From contig NC_062240.1 of the NCBI RefSeq assembly GCF_905475465.1, positions 11,485,001 through 11,549,000 on the forward strand: a stretch of DNA of 64,000 bases, read 5' to 3'. The stretch's first letter is position 1, and each line of letters begins with the position of its first letter. The position numbers were made by a program, and so were the translations under genes. The notes under the pieces are model-generated. The model saw nothing but the letters and a program-made list of their open reading frames with translations, was not told where the DNA came from and did no database searches. Positions 1-10,526 of the stretch are shown here, in pieces. Source of the DNA: Pieris napi (lineage: Eukaryota > Arthropoda > Insecta > Lepidoptera > Pieridae).

Positions 1-490
1 CTTCGTTCCGCCTTACAGTCTAATAATATGTTTAACTGTTATTACATTAATACAACTTTTTTGCAAATACAAAAATGCTTTATTGCTTGCTATTGCGAAA
101 GAAAAATTGTAGATTTACACATTAGGCCTCTTCTCTCTTGAGTCTTGAGCCAATACTGCATTTTAATGCACTTTCTGATAAACATTTTTTGATAAGGTCA
201 AAGCCTGGTTATGCATCTCCTCATTTTGAGGTAAATCGGTATTTCTTGAACTGACACGAATTCGACGTAAAATGATGCGCAGTTTTGTCAACAGATGGCA
301 CCACATGCTGTTCGCATTCGTAAAATTAATTTACTTATTATGTTATTCGATAACTTATCCGATATTTAATTACTTATTCTGCTATTCGGAGCGGAGAAGA
401 ATCCACCAAAAAAGAGATAACTAACATCTGTCCAGCCGATCTTGAGTTATAAGTGTTGTAACAAACACGACTTTCTTTTATATATATAGA
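1..490 (-). mobile_element. Helitron-like element H2, cut by window edge
   Basis: The left edge shows a CTTCGTTCCGCCTTACAG-type sequence like the 3' region of the H2 copies at 21864 and 28033, and the stretch ends at an AT-rich TATATATATAGA, which on the minus strand is the TC-starting 5' end. No protein is encoded. The 3' CTAG end lies outside the window. The middle (about 30-300) is diverged and may hold another insertion. Confidence 0.45.
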
Positions 491-1431
491 TATTATAACG
501 TATATGTTTGGCCACAATCCCACTTGATGTTAATTGAGATGTGGCCTATTGGATGGCACGCCTGTCCAGGAGATGCCTATTTAACCTAGGGAAGATGGTA
601 GGGAACAAGGAGTTCCACTCCTTTGCTGTTTTTACAAGAAGCCCATTAGGGCTTCTTGTAAAAACTTTGGATCTTTGGATTACCAAACCGTGCAGTGCGG
701 CACCTGGAGATGTCAACAACGAAGAGGGTATAATATTGATATAAAATTCATATATTTTTTAATGAAATAAATGTCATTACATTCACAATTTTTATGTTAT
801 ATTTAAAAGTAGGTTTACATGGAAAATATCTCTTATGATAAGGTTTCTCTTTGAATCGAAATTAGTGTTATCTGTAAATTATTTTGTAATCTGCAAAATG
901 AATTCACTAGATGTTCCTTTTTAAAATTTTGTTTATTAAAATCGCGTATGTATTCGAGTTTTTACATGTTCTTTGAGATAAGACTGAAAGCATTTAATCA
1001 AATACTTAAACACTTTATAGTACTCAGATAAGAATCTGTTAATTAACTTTGACTCAAAAGAAAATTTTAAAAGTGGAATTTTATTATGTGTTAATAAAAA
1101 ATATTTTTCACTTTTTCAGTCGACTTCAATTGTTTAGGCTTAAGGTTCTATTCCTTTAGGGGTATACTTGGAACTAAGAATTGATTAGAAACTTTAAGAT
1201 GAAGTTTTATTTTATTTTGTATTTGCTTTCAAACATCACACATGTTAAAATGAGGACCATCAGATACATACATAAAAAAGATACATGTATGAAAACGACA
1301 TAAAAACTTAAGAAACGCTCTCCAGATCCAAGAAACTTCCTCTATAGAGGTTTTATGAAGCTGGAAAGGGCTAATTCTATGGCTGTAAGTTCATTGATAC
1401 ACAAAATACAGTAGGTAAAAATAATACAGCG
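491..1431. other. No gene seen
   Basis: AT-rich DNA. The only structure I see is the short perfect hairpin at 628-665. A 67-codon frame at 541-744 runs through that hairpin and matches no family I know. Confidence 0.5.
628..665. repeat. Perfect short inverted repeat (17-bp arms)
   Basis: Arm GTTTTTACAAGAAGCCC, a 4-base loop ATTA, then the exact reverse complement. It would form a hairpin in RNA or single-stranded DNA. No TIR or target duplication is visible around it, so a fold-back synthesis origin is as likely as a function. Confidence 0.85.
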
Positions 1432-1838
1432 GTGCTACAACCGTATCTGAGCCTCAGATCGCTTCAGTTTATTTGATCATTTGTATTTGATAGACAAGTA
1501 GGTTATCAGCTTTCTGTCTGGATTTTTGGATTTGAGACATGCCGGTTTCTGATTTGGTTGTTGTTCTAATGTCCTTCACTGCACCAGCAAGTGTTAGAAG
1601 CGAAGAGAGTGGCGGAAATTTTCTTGCCAGTTCTTGCCCGCTCTACGCCCTTGACTTGCGAACTGGTAGTTAATTTAAATTTACAATTAATTTAACTTCT
1701 TTTCTTACGTTCATAAGTGTACTTGTTTACCTATATGAATAAAGTTATTTTGAGTTTGGAGATGCGCCTCGGGGATCGATCTGTCCGACCTCACCGATAA
1801 GAGTCGCACATAGAAGTCTAAAAGGCTAACACTGCCTT
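1432..1838 (-). mobile_element. SINE-S, degenerate, split by repeat E
   Basis: Minus-strand copy of the tRNA-derived SINE. The 3' body is at 1432-1600 (GACAAGTAGGTTATCAGC and GAGACATGCCGGTTTC blocks). The tRNA-like head is at about 1750-1838 (CGGGGATCGATC B-box region and AAGGCTAACACTGC A-box end). The 149 bases between belong to repeat E and interrupt the copy. Confidence 0.7.
1601..1749 (+). repeat. Repeat E, 3' end, inserted in SINE-S
   Basis: Carries the E signature: GAGTGGCGGA, the mirrored CCAGTTCTT...GAACTGG pair around CTACGCCCTTGA, then an ATAAAGTTATTTTGA tail. This is the 3'-terminal form typical of a LINE-type insertion. It lies between the two halves of a SINE copy, so it is the younger element. 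Confidence 0.65.
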
Positions 1839-1889
1839 TTATTTATTCATAAAGTAGATCTTTTCATGAACGATTTTGAAGGAAAACGC

Positions 1890-2245
1890 ACCAACGCCAA
1901 ATGTCAATTTCTTCCTTTTGACGAAATCCAGCGAACGGCTTGTCGAATTGTCATTCTCCAATGTATTGTTCTGCTTGATTCTCTCTCTTCATGACATTGC
2001 GTCTCTATGCCTATTCAACAAAGTGTACTATGTTCTGTTCTGCAGAGTTGTTTCGGTTCATCCCTCTTGCCTCGTTTCATCACCGTACGAACTGTATTAA
2101 CGCATTTCATCCGCATCACCTTGATGGCTGGTGGCACGGTCCACTTCACAAGACTTTTTATTTTGCGAACAAACGAACTGCCGACTCCCGGTTGGGACCG
2201 ATACTCCATGGGCTTCGACGACTGCCCTTTTTGACCGTCCCGTAG
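1890..2245 (+). pseudogene. Non-LTR retrotransposon ORF2 C-terminus, broken
   Basis: The conserved C-terminal block of a Jockey/CR1-like reverse transcriptase ORF is readable across shifted frames: IASLCLF in one frame, SAELFRFIPLASFHHRT and FHPHHLDGW in the next, and FILRTNELPTPGWDRYS in the third. At least two frameshifts separate these blocks. It resembles the end of LINE-A but is more diverged. There are no catalytic motifs here, only the tail that follows the RT domain. Confidence 0.6.
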
Positions 2246-2921
2246 GATCGTTATGAAATGAAAAAAATTAGTTATTTGATTAAATAAAGCACAATTCAGT
2301 TATGATTATATATTTAGCAAACGATTACGAACTCTATCTACAAAGTTCTGAAGATCTAGTACAATATCACTGTCGTGAATCGTACGAAGTAGTACAGTTT
2401 GCGGTGTCCCACATGAAATACCGCAACACAACATAAAGTTTACTATATTGTGCGTAAGACAAGGCGCTTGTGGTAAAGTTCGGATACGTTTTAGGGGCTA
2501 TAAACAAGATTGTAACGCCCTTAACGATGTTACTCAGTTATTGCCGAGTTAATGCTCCCACTCATACTGGCATACGTGTAATTGCTGGCGACATGATACT
2601 AGAACGCTGGAATTCATCTCTTGTGTACAGTTTAGGTAATCTATTCGCGTATAAACGTTTTGGAACGACTTGAATTTCTTAATATGCTTTTTAATACACA
2701 TTTTTGTATTTTTCTCTATTTATATATTACAGATACTCGTATTGTATATAATTTGAAGCGTTGAAGTATATAAGTCTTCTGTGCGTGGTTAGATCAAGCT
2801 CTTAAACGGCGTTTAATTAAATTGTTATGTGTGTGTGGATTTGAGAATGTTTTAGATTCACAATTTTTTTTATTTAAAACGCGTGTTTTAAAACGTTTTT
2901 TGTCGTGGGTTCGCTAGTTAT
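2246..2921. other. No gene seen
   Basis: AT-rich; the frame at 2470-2673 (67 codons) has no recognisable relative. Confidence 0.45.
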
Positions 2922-3128
2922 TTTTTTAATGTAATAGGAGGGAAACGGGCCGGAGGCTCATCTGACAGGCTCGCAAGTACGTTGCCGGCCTTTTAATAAC
3001 TGGTACGATCTTTTCTTGAAGGACCCTAAGTTGAATTGGTTCAGAAATACTTCAGTGGGTAGCTGGTTCCACATAGTGGTGGTGCGCGGCAAAACTGCCT
3101 TAAGAAAGTTAGTGGAACGACGGACGAA
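2922..3128 (-). mobile_element. LINE-A 3' end
   Basis: Minus-strand copy. On plus it begins with a T-run and TAATAGGAGGGAAACGGGC (the A-tailed 3' end), then GTTGCCGGCCTTTTAA, CTTTTCTTGAAGGACCCTAAG and AGCTGGTTCCACATAGTGGT. The last two are antisense to the final ORF2 codons (FKKRAYQFLK, WNQLP). It is 5'-truncated. Confidence 0.75.
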
Positions 3129-3452
3129 CATTATGAGTTCCAGAGTACTATAAAATATATTATAAATATATTTGACATATGTTTCTATATTTGTTTGAGC
3201 TGTGTCATAACATTTTCTGTGTATAATGTATTAACGATGTGATGGTGATTAGAATACGTTTTTATCGTAACTTTCATATCAACTACGTCTAATGAACAAA
3301 TGCAAAGAAGTCCAGATATCGTGTAAACAATATTATTTTAAATGTCTTACCCAATGCATTCTCGGACACCATAAAATACCTTTAATTTTAAAGCGGAAAA
3401 CCCACTAATAGAACCTAAGAACGCTTATCATAAATAAAATAAATAAATAAAT
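3129..3452. other. No gene seen
   Basis: AT-rich spacer ending in a short TAAA repeat that abuts the SINE tail. Confidence 0.4.
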
Positions 3453-3727
3453 CAGTGGTCGCTCTTTAGGTCATAGCCCCAGATTTCTTAATCTGTTTCA
3501 TGATCATTTTTAAATCTAATAGGCAAGTAGGTGATCAGCCTCCAGTACCTGACACACGCCGTCGACTTTTTGGGTCTAAGACATGTCGGTTTCCGCACGA
3601 TGTTTTCCTTCACCGTTCGAGCAAATGTTAAATGCGCACATAGAAAGAAAGTCCATTGGTGCACAGCCGAACCTACGACCTCAGGTGTGAGAGTCGCACG
3701 CTGAAGCCACTAGGCCAACACTGCTCT
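3453..3727 (-). mobile_element. SINE-S, near full length
   Basis: Reference description for this family, read 5' to 3' on the minus strand: a tRNA-like head with A-box-like TGGCCTAGTGGCTTCA and B box near GGTTCG, then the blocks TGCACCAATGGACTTTCTTT, GAAGGAAAACATCGTG and AAAAAGTCGACGGCG, then GGCTGATCACCTACTTGCC and AATGATCATGAAACAG, and a GCGACCACTGATTTATT end. Length is about 275 bases. Such elements are transcribed by RNA polymerase III and moved by a LINE partner; they encode no protein. Confidence 0.9.
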
Positions 3728-4039
3728 TATATACGTATATATGCCATTAAAAAGACATTTTACTCCTCAGTTTGAAATTTCGAAACTTGTAATACTTTCA
3801 AGACCATTGGGAAATGGCGCGTTAAACAGTGCACCAGTCAATCGATAAATACTTAGATTTTCTCGGTAAGTTTTCTTCGAACTTTTCTGAGCAATAGCGA
3901 TTTTATTATTCATAACGTTCAAATGTAAAACTAACCGATCCTTATTTTCGTTGTTTTTAACTATAAAAGGTTTAGGCTTTCTTGCACGGTTGCTTAGTTG
4001 TGTATGATATAAAGGTATAATATAGATAACTAAGTTATG

Positions 4040-4360
4040 TAAATATGTGAGCACCATGTAGCTCCATAATATTTAGTTATATGCTGTATTTGTATAACAC
4101 CATGTGCCTATTTTATTTTAGTATAGTAGATATTTTGGTTCTGGGTCTTCATATATAATTATCAAATCAATGCATACTGAATATTATAAAAACTATTTTA
4201 AAAGAGTAAGTATGGAGTTTCTTGCCAATTCTCCATATGAAACTATCTTTTCGAAGGGGCAAATAGAGTCAATTTGTAAAAAAAATATTTTTAACTTCTT
4301 ATTTTGACTTTCAAAAGTGCCTTTTTAATAGGCCTATTTGATATAAATGACTTGACTTTG
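4040..4360 (+). repeat. Repeat F, LINE-3'-end-like
   Basis: Shares with 48570-48835 the blocks GTAAATATGTGAGCACCATG, AAAACTATTTTAAAAGAGTA and GTGCCTTTTTAATA, and a TTGACTTTG tail. The minus-strand frame at 3767-4057 overlaps it and is not credible as a gene. Confidence 0.6.
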
Positions 4361-6059
4361 TTATATAATAAATGTTTGTTATATAATAACGAATAGTTAA
4401 GAATATAAAAAAAAATAACATTACTATGAATTTTTAAATTGCCAGTTCCATTATAACTTTTAAACTGAACTGATTTTAATCAAATTTGAGGAAATTTTAA
4501 AGCAAAATGCGGTCTGATGCGGTCATAATAAAGTATATTTCCTAAATTTTTTTGTAACCATACACAAACTCGTTTTCTTAGTTTTTAATATATCCAAGTC
4601 TTTATCTACCACCTCTGTGACCTCTGTACCCCGATGTATAGAAGTCCCTGGTAGTCCTCGATTTGAGTTCAGCGTAATCATTTCACGTTTGCCTAATTTA
4701 AATAAACGCACATTTCTGCCCCGAAACTAGGCACATTCTATATCTACTATTAATTTTAATTTTGTCCGGATAAAATATGAATTAAAGGATTCGCAGCTTG
4801 TCGTTATTAGTTCAATTAAAATAGGCTCGTTCGGGATTTAGATGTTAAATTATAATGAATGAATGTTACATTGTTTTGTTATCATTAAAGCTTTCACTTT
4901 ATTTTGTATAATATGGATTATTATGACCATTTAATATTGTTATTTAGATGTAGATTTTAAGAGGGATACCCGGTTCTTAAAATACTCGGGTTGAAATTGG
5001 TTCGTTACAGCTTCAAATCTTTAAGGTATTAATATAGCTACAAATCGTTATAGCTACGAGTCGTCAAAGCAACGGATAGTTGTAGCTATCTGTAACCCTG
5101 ATAACGTGTCTGTGAAGTTAGCAGAGCACAAAAAGACTATTTTGCCTAGATATGTAAAGATCTAATAGCAACCCCGGAGTTCCCATGTCTGTACAATATA
5201 GTTTTTTAAATTTAGTGAAAAATAAGTAAGAAAACTAAGCTCACTCTTCTACATTTTTTTTGTACACATATTTATTTGTGCATTTAAATTATATGGAACT
5301 ATTACAATTGAATGTGTTGTTTTAATGAGACCTCATTTATGGAAATCCATAAGCAATGCGCTGCAGTGATCGGAAAGCTGAAAGCTTTAAAAAAAATCTG
5401 GACTTGAACATCCAGAACTCTTTCTAAAAACTATCAGGAACTATAGAACTATTGTGTGAGCTACGAGAGCTCTATTTTTTTTGTGCTCTACTGTAGCTGT
5501 GATTGGTTATAACTACGAATCGTTATACCTACGAATCGTAGCTACGTATAGAAAGTTATTGCTGTTATTCGACACGGTATTTTTTCAACTGCATGCTATT
5601 TTATATCCAAACGAATTTAATATAAATATATACTTTTTAAATAATAACGTTGGATTTTATAAACTGCACAAAGTAGTTTAAACGCCAGTATATTTCAAAA
5701 CAGCGACTTTAATATCGTATTAAAGTTGAACGGTGTAATATAATTTCGTTTAGTTCCACGCTCCTATTTTTCACAAGCAGTGAGATTATGACACCTGTCG
5801 TGTAACGAGCGTATTGGGAATTTAAAACGGGAAATAATGCGAAAATGACAACTAAAATTCACTGATAATATTGTGAAACATTGTGCAATCTTGCAGTGAA
5901 AAAGCTGCATGCAAATTTCAAGGGAATTATGAATGTGTTTAGGTTTTATTATGAAATCAGATTGTTTAGTTGACGCAAACAATTTTAAACCGAATTAATA
6001 TATAATATGTTATACATAGGTAACTTTATGAACGTCGGAAAATAATATGCTTCTATATT
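4361..6059. other. No gene seen
   Basis: About 1.7 kb of AT-rich DNA. Short frames at 4523-4711 (-), 5481-5681 (+) and 5764-5982 (-) have no recognisable family. Around 5040-5075 and 5510-5545 a short ACGAATCGT/GCTACGA motif recurs in both orientations. Confidence 0.4.
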
Positions 6060-6100
6060 TACATTTATATTTATATTAGATTAGTCGAAAACATAATAAC

Positions 6101-7440
6101 GTGCAAATCATGGAAGAAGTAATGAATATGCTCCAAAAAATACAAAGCGAACTTAACGAACAAAAAATGACTATTGTTCAAGCAGCAGATAACGTAACGC
6201 AACAAGTTACGCATAACATAAATCTCAAACTAGAAGAAAAATTCAAAATAATGGAAAAAAAATACAATAACCTTGAAAAAAAGCTTGAAAACCAGGAGAA
6301 AAGATTATACTTCCTGGAGAAGCAATCAAGACAGAGGAACATCGTTATATTCGGCTTAGCGGAGACGGAAACATCGTATGAAAACTCAGAAGAAAACATC
6401 AAAAGTTTCATAAAACGCTACTTTTCTATAGAGCTAGAGAGCAGTGAAATACAAGAAATTAGGAGAATAGGGAAGAAAGGAGAAAAACCCGACCAATTAC
6501 TGTAACATTCACTACACTGGGCTCAAAAATAAGAATTTATAAACAGAGAAAAATATTAAAAAATACTGAGTATTATATAAATGAAGACTTTCCACAACAC
6601 ATTCTAGAAAAAAGAAAGGAATTACTAGAACAAATGAAAATAGAAAGAGAAAAAGGAAACTATGCCACCATCAGGTACGATAAATTAATAATGCGCCGCA
6701 ATAACGTAGAAGCATCAGGCAATAAGAAAAGAACCCTACCAACATCACCGGGCATAAACGATACTATAGGAACAATACAAGGTACACAAGTAAACAAAAA
6801 GAAAAAAACTCAGACAAAACAAGGACTACAGAGACCGTCAAGTTTATCAGAAGGAGTTCTTAAACCAGGAATACTTAATTATTTAACCAACAAAAACCCT
6901 GGAAACCCACGAAGCGAACAAACAGATAAAAACTCAAACCAATAGCAATTACCGCCCCCCTCTCACAGGAAAAAAAAGCGACAAGTACACAAATAAAGAA
7001 TAAAAAACATCTTCCAAGCCGGCCGGTCACCGTGGAAGATCACGACCAAAACCCTCCAGAGAAAATAAAAACAAACAGTACGAAAAACAGTCATCATAAT
7101 ACCCTATACACAATAACATACAATGTTAAAACTTTGTCGACATGGTCTTCTCTGGAGGAGGCCTTTACCTTTCATGGAGAGGGTTCTTGCTAAAAAAAAC
7201 ATTAAATTAAGTATTGTTACGTTATTATGTCAATTTTATCAATCAATTTACTTATATATTTCTAAATGAAACTATAAAAATGAAATGGATTTGAGTATAT
7301 TATTATTACATTCTAATTATTTGCTAATCATAATCACATTAACTGTAATTTATTTATTTTTTAATCTATTTTGTATGCACACTGTAAATGAAATTGTAAT
7401 ACTTATGGAATGCAAGAAATAAAAGGCTTTTTATTTATTA
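6101..7440 (+). mobile_element. RTE-type LINE, internally deleted
   Basis: The first ORF (6110-6945, broken) is followed by a spacer and the first codons of the endonuclease ORF near 7117-7140 (TYNVKTLS). The sequence then jumps straight into the last codons of the reverse transcriptase ORF (WSSLEEAF) at about 7141-7192, then the 3' UTR and a TATTTATTTATT tail. About 3 kb of endonuclease-RT sequence is therefore missing. The copy cannot move by itself; whether it was ever mobilised in trans is unknown. Confidence 0.75.
6110..6945 (+). pseudogene. RTE-type LINE ORF1 (coiled coil plus RNA-binding-like domain)
   Basis: A lysine/glutamate-rich coiled coil covers residues 1 to about 75 from the ATG at 6110. 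A conserved block with RQRNIVIFGL and IRRIGKKG follows, as in the nucleic-acid-binding ORF1 of L1-like and RTE-like elements. The frame stops at 6505 because one base is missing near 6488. In the next frame it resumes as TVTFTTLGSKI and runs to a stop at 6945, through a basic KKRTLP and KKKKTQTK tail. I start at 6110 because the coiled coil begins there; the upstream ATG at 6101 adds three residues. Confidence 0.7.
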
Positions 7441-7444
7441 TTTA

Positions 7445-7800
7445 TTTATTATTCACATTTACTGCCAGTTCTTCCAGGGCGTAGAATGGACAACAAGAAC
7501 TGGCAATAATCTTAAAGTCTTTAATCGCCTTTAATTAAAGTTACACAAAATGTTTGTAAGCACATGAAACCATTACTGTGGGTACAACACGCAAACACGT
7601 AATATCACGGTGAATCAAGGCAGTTAATATTTATGAGTCGTATATATGTTCCAAGTCCGAACCGTTACCACAAGTGGCATCGGATCACGAGTACAACGCA
7701 GCAACCGGCTCACTCGCCATATGTATGTAGAGAGACAACCCTACCCACGGACACGCACAATGCACATATAATGTGGTCCTTCACTTTTCATAAATAAATA
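7445..7800 (-). repeat. Repeat E, long copy
   Basis: On plus: TTTACTGCCAGTTCTTCCAG, GGGCGTAGAATGG, GAACTGGCAATAA, TTGTAAGCACATG, then a GC-richer body (CACTCGCCATATG and similar) that matches the 5' part of the E copy at 19575-20073 read in reverse. No ORF. Confidence 0.6.
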
Positions 7801-7841
7801 AAGAAATCAATTGGACATACATATTTTTAAGTCGAAGTAAG

Positions 7842-7959
7842 AAGTATGGCCATTAAGGTTTACAATAATTTACCAAAAGAATTAAAAGATCTTCCGACTA
7901 GAGTCTTTAAAAATCGACTTGGTGTATGTATTACTTTTGTAAAAATTGTATTATTCAAT
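7842..7959 (+). pseudogene. LINE D ORF C-terminal remnant, left part
   Basis: Reads MAIKVYNNLPKELKDLPT then RVFKNRL, the tail of a non-LTR reverse transcriptase ORF. The same block (MAIKVYNNLPK) occurs in the copy at 15408-15960. The sequence breaks at the Harbinger insertion and resumes at 9721. Confidence 0.7.
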
Positions 7960-8313
7960 AGCGGCCTTCACACGTGCAGTTCGGAATGGCATTTCTGGAA
8001 CTGCGCACCAATCTGCAGATAAATCTGTGCAGACTAGACCGCGCGCTGATCTGTGCTTCTACTTTACGCTTCAATTGTAATAACAGTTTGAACTGCGGTT
8101 CAAACTGTCTATTTCGCTTACCTGCAGATAAAACTGTACGTATAAATGCTTTTCGAGAGTTTAGATCGCAGTATGGAATGGCGCGTGGAATGTCGACCAA
8201 TTTTAAAAGTTTTCTTTCAGTTTGAACCGGTACAGTAGAAATGGATACACGTCTAGTGATCGCGTTAGCTGATTTTGTGGTTGGTTTTAATAATCTAAAA
8301 AGGAGACGTGTAT

Positions 8314-9201
8314 AGCGGCCTTCACACGTACAGTTCGAACCGTAGGAAACAGCCCGCGCCATTCCGATCTGCCGTCCAATCCGTCCGTGTAGACGCGACA
8401 AGCGCGTGGTGGTTTGACAGTTCGATGCGGCGCATTGGTGTGTTCGAACGTTTGTACAGTTTTATGCGGGTACCTCGTGTGGATGACAATTATTTCAAAA
8501 TGGCAGTTTGGAGCGTGGCAGCAGTGACAGGTTTTATAAGGATATATCGGGAACATCCATGTTTATGGCAAGTTAAAAATAAGTCGGCTTATACAAACCG
8601 TAATTTAAATCTTCAAATGAACGTCCAGTTGCCAGATATCTTAATGTTGCGGAAAGACGTTCTTCTGGTGTTATGCATTTTCTCATAACTGTATCTTGCT
8701 TAGTAATTCTGTGACGGATAAGTTCCAATAAGCAATCAAAATTATCGCCGTCCATCCTTAGGTAATTTTTAAAATCTTCTGGATAGTTTTCTCGTATTTC
8801 TTTTAACATGGGTAAATGTCCAAATTTTCGTCTATATTTCTTAACCCATACACGTCTCCTTTTTAGATTATTAAAACCAACCACGAAACCAGCTAACGCG
8901 ATCACTAGACGTGTATCCATTTCTACTGTACCGGTTAAAACTGAAAGAAAACTTTTCAAATTGGTCGACATTCCACGCGCCATTCCATACTGCGATCTAA
9001 ACTCTCGAAAAGCATTTATACGTACAGTTTTATCTGCAGGAAAGCGAAATAGACAGTTTGAACCGCAGTTCAAACTGTTATTACAATTTAAGCGTAAAGT
9101 AGAAGCACAGATCAGCGCGCGGTCTAGTCTGCACAGATTTATCTGCAGATTGGTGCGCAGTTCCAGAAATGCCATTCCGAACTGCACGTGTGAAGGCCGC
9201 T
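8314..9201 (-). mobile_element. Inner PIF/Harbinger-like element (888 bp)
   Basis: Complete copy in reverse orientation with the same TIRs as the outer one. It is bounded by the 3-bp duplication TAT at 8311-8313 and 9202-9204. Its length equals the outer copy plus an 18-base segment missing near 9693 of the outer copy, so both derive from one already-deleted, non-autonomous parent. Divergence is low, which suggests recent movement. Confidence 0.9.
8573..8920 (-). CDS. PIF/Harbinger transposase N-terminal fragment (115 aa)
   Basis: Intact short frame from the ATG at 8918-8920 (MDTRLVIALAGFVVG) to a stop at 8573. It contains WVKKYRRKFG, ENYPEDFKNYLRMD, TKQDTVMRK and TPEERLSATLRYLATG, the region preceding the catalytic core in PIF/Harbinger (HARBI1-like) transposases. 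HARBI1-type proteins are about 350 residues, so no D-D-E residues remain and it cannot catalyse transposition. The frame is open further upstream to 9244 through TIR sequence, but the ATG at 8920 is the family start because the outer copy uses the same one. Any DNA-binding or repressor role is inference. Confidence 0.65.
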   Translation of the reverse strand: MDTRLVIALAGFVVGFNNLKRRRVWVKKYRRKFGHLPMLKEIRENYPEDFKNYLRMDGDNFDCLLELIRHRITKQDTVMRKCITPEERLSATLRYLATGRSFEDLNYGLYKPTYF

Positions 9202-9720
9202 TATGGGTTAAGAAATAGAGACGAAAATTTGGACATTTACCCATGTTAAAAAAAATACGAGAAAACTATCCAGAAGATTTTAAAAATTACCTAAGGATGG
9301 ACGGCGATAATTTTGATTGCTTATTGGAACTTATCCGTCACAGAATTACTAAGCAAGATATAGTTATGAGAAAATGCATAACACCAGAAGAACGTCTTTC
9401 CGCAACATTAAGATATCTGGCAACTGGACGTTCATTTGAAGATTTAAATTACGGTTTGTATAAGCCGACTTATTTTTAACTTGCCATAAACATGGATGTT
9501 CCCGATATATCCTTATAAAACCTGTCACTGCTTCCACGCTCCAAACTGCCATTTTGAAATAATTGTCATCCACACGAGGTACCCGCATAAAACTGTACAA
9601 ACGTTCGTACACACCAATGCGCCGCATCGAACTGTCACACCACCACGCGCTTGTCGCGTCTACACGGACGGATTGGACGGCAGATCGGAATCGGTTCGAA
9701 CTGTACGTGTGAAGGCCGCT

Positions 9721-9957
9721 GATGAATGATTATTTGCGTGAGACACTGTAGTTGATATAAATTTAATAACGTACGATATGATATGTATTATACAAATAAT
9801 ATAAGAACTGACCAATTCATATTACTAATTATGAAAATGTAAAATTCCTTAAGACAAATTTGCGCGTCATTGTGTGTGGCAGAATATGCGAATTTACGAT
9901 TGTACCACCTTACACATTTTTGTACCATATTCTTGGAATAAATTATTATTATAACCT
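9721..9957 (+). repeat. LINE D 3' end, right part
   Basis: Resumes after the Harbinger insertion with ATGATTATTTGCGTGA, then ATTGTACCACC and TTTGTACCATATTC, and ends at AATAAATTATTATTAT. The same blocks in the same order lie on the minus strand at 15408-15600. Confidence 0.7.
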
Positions 9958-10206
9958 TTTTAGGTCTGGGTCTCAGATTTCTGTTTCATGATCATTTGTT
10001 AATTTAATAAGCAAGTAGGTGATCAGCCTTCCGTGCATGACTTTTTGGGTCTAGGCAAGCCGGTTTCCTCATGAAGTTTTCCTTCACCGTTCGAGCCAAT
10101 GGTAAATGCGCACATAGAAGAAAGTCCATTGGTGCGCGGCCGGGGATCGAAGCTACGATTTCAGGGATGAGAATGCACGCTGAAGCCACTAGGCCAACAC
10201 TGCTCC
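9958..10206 (-). mobile_element. SINE-S
   Basis: 3' end at TTTTTAGGTCTGGG, head at GAAGCCACTAGGCCAACACT near 10180-10200. About 20 bases of the GTCGACGGCGTGTGTCAGG block are missing. Confidence 0.85.
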
Positions 10207-10526
10207 TCACTTTTCATAGTATTTTAAATCTCCTTGAGAAGCCATTGAGAATCTAAAACAGTTCTGCTTAGTTGTTATTGATCAGCATCATCCCTAGTCC
10301 ACAGGTACGCGACATCCATCGTTCCCTTTGACATTTCTTCTGTTTTTTTTACTCCAAAGTTTTTCCCCTAAAGGTGGTAGGGGTGTTGAATAAAAAGCGT
10401 AGCGCAATTATTATTATTTTTATCAAAGTTTTATTAACCCATATAACAATTGGTTAGTTTACATTCCTTATTAGTTGTGTTAGTATAAGATTTAAAAAAA
10501 ATTAGTTAGATTTATTTTTTTGTGTT
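10207..10526. other. No gene seen
   Basis: Spacer; its last part (about 10380-10526) is probably the 3' UTR of the minus-strand LINE end that follows. Confidence 0.35.

Larger units (their letters stand above)
8241..9479 (+). pseudogene. PIF/Harbinger transposase N-terminal fragment, split
   Basis: The ATG at 8241 opens MDTRLVIALADFVVG. The frame is cut at 8313 by the nested element and resumes at 9205. It then meets a TAG in place of the tyrosine codon of the sister copy, and continues from about 9243 with ENYPEDFKNYLRMD, TKQD and TPEERLSATLRYLATG. Stop at 9479. This is the PIF/Harbinger N-terminal region only, about a third of the usual length; the DDE catalytic domain is absent. Confidence 0.7.
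7960..9720 (+). mobile_element. Outer PIF/Harbinger-like element, split by its own kind
   Basis: Terminal inverted repeats AGCGGCCTTCACACGTGCAG (7960) and CTGTACGTGTGAAGGCCGCT (to 9720). The host copy is 7960-8313 plus 9205-9720, 870 bases, interrupted by an inverted copy of the same family. Flanks are AAT on the left and GAT on the right, a 3-bp duplication with one change. It carries only the N-terminal part of a transposase. It lies inside LINE D. Confidence 0.85.

Noticed and set aside
541..744. 67-codon ORF
   Set aside because: It reads through a perfect hairpin and has no recognised motif.
7955..9729. Several ORFs of 77-148 codons across the Harbinger nest (for example 7955-8401, 8308-8688, 8808-9218)
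   Set aside because: They read through TIR and subterminal sequence; the same stretches occur inverted in the sister copy, so only the MDTRLVIALA frame is a real coding remnant.
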